Below, piece by piece: positions 55,744 to 64,000 of a stretch of DNA of 64,000 bases (position 1 is its first letter; each line of letters starts with the position of its first letter). The notes below the pieces were generated by a model. It did not search any database, had not been told where the DNA came from, and worked only from the letters and a program-made list of their open reading frames with translations. Source of the stretch: Dactylorhiza incarnata (lineage: Eukaryota; Streptophyta; Magnoliopsida; Asparagales; Orchidaceae); contig JAWHQI010000272.1 of assembly GCA_033032865.1 (NCBI GenBank), positions 1,860,001 to 1,924,000 of the forward strand, in the 5' to 3' direction. A program made the position numbers and the translations under genes.

Positions 55744-56068
55744 ACGTCATTCGGTTGCCTTTTATTTCCAGCACACTTCTGTAATAGCTTGTAAAGACCT
55801 TTGTGAAATATCATTAGCCCGCAGCAAGAGGCATTCGCCGCTGCGTGCCAGTCTGGTGTCCGCCGCTGCTAGTGGTGCCCTCTTCTTTGTGCTCTATTCG
55901 CCAAGCCCCCGCGGGTCAGTAACCGGTTCATTGAGGTTCTCGATCTCCTCGTCAGACTCCCCGTACTGGTCATTGAGCGTGGAAAGTGGGGTGATAAATT
56001 TTGCACCAACAGTTCGAGCACGCAGCCTTCATGTCAAGCAACCGGCGAAACCGCCCAGCGCGTAGGAA

Positions 56069-57400
56069 ATGGCAGCAGAGTCCGCCCGAAGTCCAAAGAA
56101 ATTGATGGATGACAGACACCCTGACCCATCTCAGTAGGCGGCCAACCCCCGCGAAGAAGCACTGGTCACCCGCGACGAATTCGGTCACTTGCTGAGCTGG
56201 TGACCCAGTTGGTCAATCAGGGTGAGCGCATCCAATCCGCCGAGCCACAACAAGAGACCGCGACCCCGAATGTGCTGCCACCGCCGCCGACGTACCTGCC
56301 TACGCAGCAGCCGCGCGACGAGGATGCGCGCGCTAGGGCTGATATCGAGTCGATTTCAACTCGGCTCGAAATTGAAATTTTCGACTCGAAGTCGACTCGA
56401 GCTCGCCGGTTTCGAGTCGAGCCGTCTTGACTCGAAATCGATTTGATTCCGAGCCAGCTCGAATCAATTTCGAGTCGGCTCGAAATTAATTATTTTCTTA
56501 TAAAAATTAAATTATTACAAGCATAAACATTTATTAACGGGCCAGACACCACTAACCGAATAGATAGCTTTAGGGTAATAGGGTATAGCTGCTTTTACGC
56601 TTTAGCATCGACTTTTTAGGCTTTAGCTATTGCTTTTTGGTTTTAGCCTTTTACCGTTTTACGCCACCTATCGTCCTAACTCCTATCCTCTAATCGGAAT
56701 TCCGAAATTTGAATTTTGAAATAAAAGTAATATAATAGCTAAATAAAAGTAAAACGGGCAGCCAAATAAAAGCAGAACAGGAAACGAAAAAAATCAAAAC
56801 TGATTCTGAAGCATAATTTCGAGCCGGCTCGAATCATGAATCGAGCGATTCATGTCTGTCTCGAAATCGACTCGAAATTATTTTCGAGTCAATTTTGTTT
56901 CGATTCAGTTTGATTCGAACAATTTATTTCGACTTCGATCCGATTAAAAAATCTAGCGATTATCGAGCAATTAACGAGTTTTGATTATTATGCTCACCCT
57001 TAGCATGCGCACGCCAACAGTTCTTCACGGAAACCGCAGCCACATACCGTGGCCGAACTCTGGATTTCAATGAGCCGGACTGCGTAGACGGGATGGAGAG
57101 CTACTCGCCGTTCACTAAGTCATCTCCGTGGAGACCGCTCTTCATGGGTTCAGGGAGCCTCGACTTTCCCGCTTCTCAGGAAAGGAGGACCCCTCTTATC
57201 ATCTGCAAGCTTTCAACGCAACAATATCTCTTCAGCCGATCTCGGAGGGACTCCGCTGCAAGCTCCTAGCCACCACATTTGATGGGAAGGCGAGAGAATG
57301 GTTCTACAGCCACTCGCCTGGTTCGATATGTTCATTCAAGGAACTAAGAAAAGAATTCCTACAAAGGTTCGCCACCTCAAGCGGAGGAAGGCTGATTTAG
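56069..57400 (+). pseudogene. Tat-like gag of element H, split by hAT J
   Basis: It starts at the ATG at 56069 (MAAESARSPKKLMDD), with stops at 56135 and 56198, then the frame containing QLVNQGERIQSAEPQQE (56200-56331). After element J, the retrotransposon-gag fold is readable at 57128-57400: FREPRLSRFSGKEDPSYHLQAF, then LLATTFDGKAREWFYSHSPGSI and SFKELRKEFLQRFAT. The order and wording fit the Tat/Ogre lineage of Ty3/gypsy. The protein would package the element RNA. Confidence 0.75.
56332..57004. mobile_element. hAT-type non-autonomous element J (673 bp)
   Basis: Ends are GCTAGGG and CCCTTAGC, flanked by atgcgcgc (56324-56331) and atgcgcac (57005-57012), an 8-bp duplication with one change. 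The left 170 bp and right 180 bp consist of diverged repeats of CTCGAAATCGACTCGAAATT in both orientations; the core is AT-rich with no coding capacity. Excision restores element H's gag. Confidence 0.7.
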
Positions 57401-58170
57401 ATGCTCTATTCGAGATGCGGCGGAGTCCTAAAGAAAGCCTAGGACAGTATTTAGATTGATTCCAGGGACTGATGATGGAGGTTCCCGACGTGGACCCCCA
57501 GGTTTACTAGGTTTCCTTCACCAACGGAGGCCCGAGCTCTTCAAGCTGGAAATCAGCGTAAGAAAGCCAAGGACTTACGACGAACTCATCGAGCGGGCCA
57601 ACCACTTCATTGAGGGAGAGCTCAACAACGAGGAGTTCGTAGCAAATCTCTCTGACCTTGGATCCCATCGCCCCAACACTCTTCCGTCCGCCCCCAGATA
57701 GCAACCCAACAAATTGACAAGCATCGTCGGAACTACCGGTCCCCGATTTAGTAGGGGAAGAATTATCATCCGCGACCCCAACATCGCCCCCGACATTTCC
57801 AACAAATGAAGCCGACGCAGCCTCAGTATCCTCGGCAAAATAACAGCAACAACCCCCCTCTCCTCCTGACGGCCTCCCCCGGCCAGTGGGATAGCGCGCA
57901 TGAGGAGTACACCGACATTGGCATCCCGATGGATGAGGTGGTGGAGATCCTCCAGAAGCAGCCAAACTTCAAGCCCCTGGCACCCCTAAGGGCAGGGTAC
58001 GGAGGGAAGAACCAAAGCCTCTACTGCAAGTTTCATCGCGACGTCGGGCACGATACGGAGAACTGCCGAGTCCTCTGCGACTTGGTGGAAAAGCTGCTGA
58101 GGGAGGGGAAGTTGAAGTACCTTACACCCGAACGACGTCGAGGGAGCCACTGCGGCAAAGGGTAAAAGAA
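57401..58170 (+). pseudogene. Tat-like gag C-terminus and zinc finger of element H
   Basis: Frames in series: KPRTYDELIERANHFIEGEL (57566-57630), then a zinc-finger-like motif, YCKFHRDVGHDTENCRVL, with the downstream LVEKLLREGKLKYL (58021-58120). This finger plus helix is the signature of Tat-lineage gag. At least three frame changes and one stop (57460) break the region. Confidence 0.75.
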
Positions 58171-58459
58171 AGGAAAAAGATGAAGCCGACCCGAGCACTC
58201 AGAGGTGCGGTAATATAGAGCAGAGTGGTGATGTCGACTGGGATGTCAAAAAAGATGAATGTGTGGAGACCGAAGGCGTCGGCCGATTGGGGTATATCAA
58301 TTATATCCACGACGACGCAGGGATGGAGTCGTCGCGGAAGGTGAACTTGAAGCGCTTCCAGGAAAGATAGGTCGCCGCCACTTCCCTCGCTCCCCCTCTT
58401 CGGGGAACAGTCACTTTCAAGAAGGAGGATCTCCCCCGGACCATCAACCCGTTCTATGA

Positions 58460-58897
58460 CGCTGCGGTAATCAAAGCAATTATAAACGACTTCACTGTGG
58501 CCCGTATCCTTGTCAATACCGACAGTTCGGTCAATGTCCTCTTCAAACCGCTTTTGACGCCATGAAGTCTGATAAGGCTTTTAAAGCCTGCGAAGAGCCC
58601 CTGCTAGTTGACCTCACAGTGGTCCTATGCGAAGTGGCGCAGCCGGAGTCATTTCTGGTGATTGATGCGCTAAGTAGTTACAATGCAATCATCGGGAGGC
58701 CCCTCCTAGACCACTTCCAGGCCATCATATCATCAACTTATCACCAGGTCCACAAGTTATCGCTAGGCGGCAAGCAGTTCAGGGTCCGGAGCGACCCCAG
58801 GATGACACGAGAATGTTATATTCGATCGGTAAACCCGATCAATGAATATGTCCCACCCCGGGTTGGGAGCGTCATCAAGAAGGATTTGCCTCTCTAG
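58460..58897 (+). pseudogene. Tat-like retropepsin of element H (active site lost)
   Basis: The aspartic protease fold is readable: INDFTVARILVNTDSSVNVLF, where the active-site triad normally DTG reads NTD, then VIDALSSYNAIIGRPLLDHF and a C-terminal RECYIRS. Both active-site changes are G-to-A transitions. A frame change lies near 58560. The RT, RNase H and integrase that should follow are absent. Confidence 0.75.
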
Positions 58898-59757
58898 CAG
58901 GAGGTGGTGAAGAGACCTCTGGGTGGCTCTTGGGTCGCAGGTTTTTGTTTGTTTTTTAGTTTTTCTCTCTATCTCCATGTTATAAGAATATCTTATTATA
59001 ACCTTCAAATGAAGCGCCAATGCCCTCTTTTTTCTGTGATAGATATAATTCGCGAATCTTTTCGTAACGCAATGCAACAGTCTTGACAACTAACTGAGAA
59101 CCGTCTGCTATAATTTGACAGGATGGTCAGGCAGAGGAGTTCAGAACTCACTCATTTAACGCCCCCTTGGGTAGTTACCGGACCCCGCTCGAACCCCCTC
59201 GCATGCATTTGAACTTCTCAAGCGGAGGTCATCGGGGGTACCGACTCTCTCCCCAGGCATGAGCTACTTACTCCTGGATATCACCCTAAGACCATCACAA
59301 TTGGCCTCCTTTAAGGAACTTATGACTGGCATACTTGGTAGGTCGGGAACGTGATAGCCGACCTTGCGTCAACAAAGACATTGTTACCGTTAACGACACC
59401 TTTCTGAGGACACGCTCCGAACCACAGGTGCTTCATCCCCCAAGAGTGAATTCGGACGGTACTTGCGGAGGAGAACCCTGCGGATGCCATAAGCCAAATC
59501 GACTGCCGTAACCTTTGACAATGGATCCCTCAGCTCGAGTAGTGGATGCCATAACCCTCCCCCGGGGGGGGGGGGGGGGGGGGGGGGGGGCGTCCTTTCG
59601 GAGGAGCGCTCTGTCTTCAGACACCCATAACCCCATTGGATGGTCCCAGCGAAGGGAAGCACCACATGCGATATCCCGTCGCCCACAATAGCAGCAACTC
59701 TAAAGCCCAGATACTACAGAGAGCAATGCCCCAGACAGGTAAGTCCAAGGCTCACAT
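58898..59757 (+). other. Element H post-protease region, no gene seen
   Basis: It has mixed composition. A homopolymer of 27 G (59564-59590) makes proline- or glycine-repeat frames on both strands that are artefacts. I find no RT or integrase motif; pol has been deleted or replaced here. Confidence 0.5.
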
Positions 59758-61020
59758 AAATAGGCAGGCATCCGACAAATGATGTCGACTTGGTTTTCAT
59801 CTTATTATAATGGGCGGCACTCAGGTAAGTGACCGCGCCCGGGTTAATCTAAATAGGCGGGCACCCGACAAATGATGTCGCCTTGGTTTTCATATTTCAT
59901 CTTAATGGGCGGGCACTCAGGGAAGTGACCGCGCCCGGGTTAATCTAAGGCTCTGTTTGGCGCGGCTGCAGCGACTGGAGGAGCAGTGGTGGGAAGCAGT
60001 GGTGGAATAATCAGCTGTTTTGCAGAGCGGTGACAAAATTTGTTAAACTGTTTGGAAGAACAACATTTGCAGTGTTGTTTCAAACGCAGAATCTGTGAAA
60101 CTATTTGGCAATACAGCTATGCGGTGTGAATTTCATTTATTTTAAATTAGATATAAATAATAATTAATTAAAACAAACAAATTAACTTAGTATACATATT
60201 AAACACTCTGATATTCTATTATAAAATGTACTAGGTAATAAAACACATGGCCACTCCTTGCGTATATCAAAAACTAAACACATTGGAGAAGAATCGTGGT
60301 AATAAAACACATATGGCCACATTCAAGTAATAATCATGAAACATGCAACAACACCTGCTAATCATGCTTGAAATAATGAACATAGCACAAAACAAAGCCT
60401 CAAAAAGAGACGATGAAAGGGCAGAAACAGATCCTTACCTTCAGCAGTCGGTGAATAAGGCAGAACAGAGTTGTTGCCGTCGATAGCCGCTCAAACAGAG
60501 CCGATGTTGCCGTCACTGGCAGAGACAAACGATGATGTTGCCGCAGAGACCCGCTGGAAGAAATGTCGCCTTCGATGGCCGCTGGATTAGGGGGTATCGC
60601 CGTCGAGAACGACTGGAATCGGGGGGTTTCGCGCAGTCGGGCGTTAGGGCAAGTTGAGAAGCGCGGCTCGAGCGTCTGGTCGTGAAATAAAATCACGGGC
60701 CCTGAATCGCTCTTTTTCCGCGATTTCCAGCAGTGGCGATTTCCACAGCGCTCGTTAAAAATCTTGTTTGGCGCGGTGATTTAAAAATTAGTGGTGTGCC
60801 GCTGTTAAAACGCCGCACCAAACAAAGCTTAAATAGGCGGGCACCCGACAAATGATGCCGCATTGGTTTTCATATTTCATCTTAATGGGCGGGCACTCAG
60901 GGAAGTGACCGCGCCCGGGTTAATCTAAATAGGTGGGCACCCGACAAATGATGCCGCCTTGGTTTTCATATTTCATCTTAAGTAAGCGGACACTCTTGAG
61001 AGTAGCCGCATTTGATCTGA
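59758..61020 (+). repeat. 93-96 bp minisatellite in element H, interrupted by MITE K
   Basis: Four units start with AAATAGGCGGGCACCCGAC and end with CGCGCCCGGGTTAATCT: 59758-59850 (93 bp), 59851-59946 (96 bp, then K), 60831-60926 (96 bp) and a diverged fourth from 60927. Tandem repeats after pol are a known habit of Tat-lineage elements. Confidence 0.85.
59949..60829. mobile_element. PIF/Harbinger-type (Tourist-like) MITE K (881 bp)
   Basis: It starts GGCTCTGTTTGG and ends CCAAACAAAGCT, inverted termini with two mismatches. It is flanked by TAA on each side (59946-59948 and 60830-60832), the three-base target of PIF/Harbinger. The empty site is seen in the neighbouring minisatellite units (AATCTAAATAGGC). 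It is long for a Tourist MITE, and its right half is GC-rich (60430-60700) and could be captured sequence; the open frame there is not recognised. Confidence 0.85.
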
Positions 61021-61990
61021 GTCCTTACCAATCATGATAGACGAACACTCCATGACCATGTCGCTCGGTTTTCTTTCTGGTGATCGATACAAGTAGCTGA
61101 TACTCGCAATAACCACATCCCAAGTGTCCGCACGAAAGGGAAGGCACACCATAAATTATTAAGCGTGTCTTGTCATTTATCTACATGGCAGACAGGAACA
61201 TGCAAAAGAAAAGGGAAGAAGAAACACGACAATATTATTAATCCATTTGAAGGGCGAGTCCTGGGTGCCGCGGGCATACAACGAAAGGCGCGACTACCCC
61301 TTAAACACTATTTATTCAGCTCCGGACTCTCCATCCTCACTATCCTCCCGGCCTCCCGAATGTGCGGACACATCGCATTCGACAACATCCGCATCGTCGA
61401 CAGGATCCACTCCCGAACCGAGAGCCGCAGCCGCTCTGCGGTCCGCATACAAAGTCTCATAATCATTGCCAGCGTACTCTGACGTCAGGGCACCTTTTTT
61501 CCTTTAGGAGGTTAATGGTCGTCTCTACAGAGAGCTTACCGATTCGGAGCGCCTCTTGCCTGAACCTCGGATTGGCCATGGTCGCGGTTGCCTGCACTAG
61601 AAGCAACCGTGAATCAGAAGGTCCCCATGCGGGTAAGAAAAATAGCAATGGTTTTGATTCTCTAATACCTTTAGCTCTCTCGCAGACGAGAGTTCGCCGC
61701 CAAGACATCTTTAAGGACACTCCAAACAACGCTGTTGTAAGTAAGCACCCTTAAATTCGCTGTCGCGGCCTTCGCAGGAAGATCGCGCGCGGGGATCCTC
61801 CTTATCCCCTCGCAGTCTTTGGAGCCACAAACCGTTGCGGACACGTCGAGGGCATAGGGAAGTGCCCGCTCCGACTCACTCCTGTCATGATGGGAGCTTG
61901 GTGCTGAGTGTGAGGACCCTAGTTCCGGGCTTCCCAATTGATGCGAGGATCGACTCAGTTTTCAATAAAAAGATCGCAGATCAGAAGCAC
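61021..61990. other. Element H 3' tail, uncertain
   Basis: GC-richer DNA with overlapping open frames on both strands (minus 61463-61729 and 61671-61937 among them). Tat-lineage elements often carry an antisense ORF in this position, and these could be its remains, but no domain is recognised. No 3' LTR is found before the composition changes near 62000. Confidence 0.35.
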
Positions 61991-62024
61991 ACTCAGATTC
62001 AGAGTACAAGGATCATAAACACCA

Positions 62025-63815
62025 ACATTTATTTATATATTTTATTTATACAAGGATTTACGAATAATACTGGATACAATAATCACAAGAACAATTGGTA
62101 CACGCTGCTCGATGTCGCTCTTGAGCTTCTTCGATTCCGATAAAAATCTTTAGCCATACCTTAGCGAGATCTTCAACCCGTTTCTATTTTTCTTCTTCAG
62201 TGAGGGGAGGCCTTTGGGGTGTCTTGTGAGAAGTTCCTGTTTCCTAAAAAGATAGTCCACAGCGGATTAGTCATAAAAATATGACTAGGTGAGAAAAGTA
62301 TTTCGTGAAACAGTTATACATGCAAGCAAATGGATAGTAACAATATGCATACACTGCAATAAATCATAATTTTCGTATTCATCCCTTGTCATGCAACCCT
62401 AAATCTATCCCTTAATTTTAGTTACGTAAAAAAGGAAATGCTTGGGTATGCAAACTTGAATTGGGCCCCACCCACTTAAGGGCATCCCACTTAAGTGCAA
62501 AAGTGTATGCTCACCCCTACTGGTAAATCCACTTAAGAATTTGAAATCCTCACATTTCCTTATGCAGAATTTTATTATTCTTGTCTTTGATGTAAATAAA
62601 TAGGTTAATATAAAATTCCCCTCAGAAAGTTGAATCGCTTTTATAAATAGTTTCACTTATAGCGAGATATCATTGAGTTAAACTCATATGCACAGGCAGT
62701 GTCCTTTAAATAAATAAATAGAAATAGAAATTAATTTGAATAAACATAATTCAAGAAATAAAATACTCACAACAGCCTCTTTATCCTTCTCAGTTTCTTT
62801 GCCACGTTGCCCATGTGACGTCATCCTCTTTGGCCTAGGAAACCACTGAAATGACACATATTTTATTTGGGTTGCGTCACTAACTATACGTAGCGTTAAT
62901 GTTAAAACAAAAGGATTAACTAAAAAGAAAACGATTAAAATCCATCAAAACCGGGAAATCGAAAAAATCGAATAAACTCCGAAAATTTCATGAAATCAAT
63001 CGTAAATCAGCCCACATCTTTAAAATAACATAGCCGAGCTATAATATCCAAAATTAGCCTTTAAAAGGCACAAAAACTGTATTTCGGTTAACCAACAAAT
63101 GGCTGTCAACCAAAATATCCAAGGCAAAATCCTTATCTAAACAGCCAGCCAGCATAAGTAAAATCAAAACTCAAGAGGGACAACATTACCATTCCAAGGC
63201 AACTTTTACTAACAGCCGGCTAAAAGAAAAACAGCCAACCAAATGAAACATAAACAGTCCATCATAACATAATGAAAATAATATAAAAACAGCGGACATA
63301 AATAACCCAAAACAGCGGTTGGGAGAGCAATTGCTTCTCCAACTAAACCAACCTTCAAAATGATGGTTCCATAACAGCCACAACAAAAGAGCCCTACTAA
63401 CAGCACAAGGACAACATTCAAACCAGAAAATAGAGGAGGAATCTTACAATGGGGGAGAAGGGGGAAGGAGGTGCTGCACAACCGATCCTGTCTGGATGCG
63501 TAGAGGTTCAGCGAAATCCTTCCAAGAACTCCGAGGAAAATTCTAAAGTAGCAGAGGAGGAGCGCAGTAGCTGCGGTAAGAACTCAAGGCCAGCAGTCGG
63601 GCAACCCTAAAACATCGGCAGCAACCCTAAGCCAACGGCAAGCAGCAGAGAGTAGCGGCCCAGAGTAGCAGGGAATAAGAAATTAGAGGGGGAGGAGTAG
63701 TCGAGAGTAGCAGTTGGGAGTAGCGGCAGACGGAAGAAGAGCGCATGGGAACCTGCGCAGGAAGCAAAGTCGGGATGTGGAATTGGGGAGGGCTCGACGG
63801 GTTTTTAAACAACAT
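62025..63815 (-). CDS. Candidate spliced minus-strand gene, unrecognised
   Basis: A coding exon at 62845-62771 (75 bp, phase 0) is bounded by TTTCAG and GTGAGT and contains an ATG (MTSHGQRGKETEKDKEAV). The next exon begins at 62243 after CTTTTTAG (ETGTSHKTPQRPPLTEEEK) but then meets an in-frame TAG. Beyond it the frame continues KRVEDLAK and runs to a TAA, followed by AATAAA signals near 62030-62045. A CT-rich first exon may lie at 63450-63800 with donor ATT|GTAAGA. Splice sites look good and both exons share a frame, but the stop means either a pseudogene or a wrong model. The product is not recognised. Confidence 0.3.
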
Positions 63816-64000
63816 AATAAGCGGTCAGCGGTAGCAAGGCCAACTTCACCGAATAATAGAAATCCAGGTGCCACTCAATGAAGCCTATTTTGCATAAGCA
63901 GCCAACGCATAGTTCCAACCAACCCCAAATTGGCTATGTGTCAATTCACAAACCAAACACACTCACCAACCAACTCTGGGAGTTCCAGCACACCAAAATA
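63816..64000. other. Right window edge, no gene seen
   Basis: CA-rich sequence upstream of the candidate minus-strand gene. It may be its promoter; no TATA is assigned. Confidence 0.35.

Larger units (their letters stand above)
54462..56011 (+). repeat. Element H 5' LTR (Tat-like gypsy), interrupted by hAT I
   Basis: A GC-rich block starts TGATGGGATCTCC and ends TTTTGCACCAACA, the terminus typical of Tat-lineage LTRs. It has repeated GCCCGCGG and TCAGCAAAGG segments in U3, a TATA (GTATAAATAA, 54931-54940) and a leader with GTTGTAAGTGTGG. The 721-bp hAT element I splits it at 55022. The next bases are not a clean primer-binding site. No second LTR was found in the window, so the start is tentative. 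Confidence 0.6.

Noticed and set aside
59390..59686. Proline-rich proteins on the minus strand
   Set aside because: The proline run is the 27-G homopolymer; flanking residues show no domain.
60400..60696. 98-codon frame in MITE K
   Set aside because: No transposase motif; it is a non-autonomous element and the frame is a GC-composition effect.

Overview
The window looks like nuclear DNA of a flowering plant. It is AT-rich, dominated by nested LTR retrotransposons of plant lineages (Sirevirus-type Copia, Ty3/gypsy including a Tat-like element, and a LARD), with plant-type hAT and PIF/Harbinger non-autonomous elements. The only host coding sequence I recognise is the first exon of a RAD23 ubiquitin-like/UBA protein (47049-47114, + strand). 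The species cannot be named from this sequence. I give the elements letters so they can be cross-referenced.

Layout, left to right. Element E is a minus-strand Sirevirus-type Copia. Only its gag and 5' LTR are visible (29460-31926). Inside it sits element A (1-29459, minus strand, left LTR cut by the window edge), which carries gag, protease/integrase, RT-RNaseH and an env-like third ORF, all broken. A is interrupted by solo LTR M (4210-4886), by the LARD (7971-14882, + strand, two 2392-bp LTRs, no coding capacity) and by element B (16919-27172, minus-strand Copia, integrase deleted). B's 5' LTR is split by solo LTR F (25433-26947). About 0.7 kb of host DNA follows. Next is element C (32625-46687, minus-strand Copia with gag but no pol), which contains element D (36207-44541, minus-strand, gag-only Copia). 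C ends about 360 bp upstream of the RAD23 start codon. Downstream of RAD23 exon 1 are an AT-rich hairpin-repeat cluster, a decayed gypsy element G (48487-53050), host-like DNA, and a Tat-like gypsy element H (54462 to about 62000). H carries two hAT-type insertions (I, J), one Harbinger-type MITE (K) and a 96-bp minisatellite. A possible spliced minus-strand gene lies at the right end. Insertion boundaries are supported by target-site duplications: tatat for M, gcaaa/gcaag for the LARD, gttta for B, gcatc for F, aagcg for C, ccttc for D, acgtcatt for I, atgcgcgc/atgcgcac for J and TAA for K.

The most notable pattern is regulatory. In at least eight unrelated LTR families here, the U3 region just upstream of a recognisable TATA box is packed with CpG-containing palindromes, and each family has its own core (for example TTCGNCGAA, TCGACG-NNN-CGTCGA, GCGCACGACC...GGTCGTGCGC, CTACCGCC-A-GGCGGTAG, GTCTCAGCG...CGCTGAGAC). 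The same palindrome-then-TATA arrangement also lies inside element A, directly in front of its env-like ORF, which suggests an internal promoter for that ORF. Solo LTR M inserted exactly into that TATA box. Element G lacks the arrays and serves as an internal contrast.

No intact protein-coding transposon gene remains. All pol and gag reading frames are interrupted, and several catalytic residues are changed. All percentage, age and homology-search statements are left out because nothing could be computed here.
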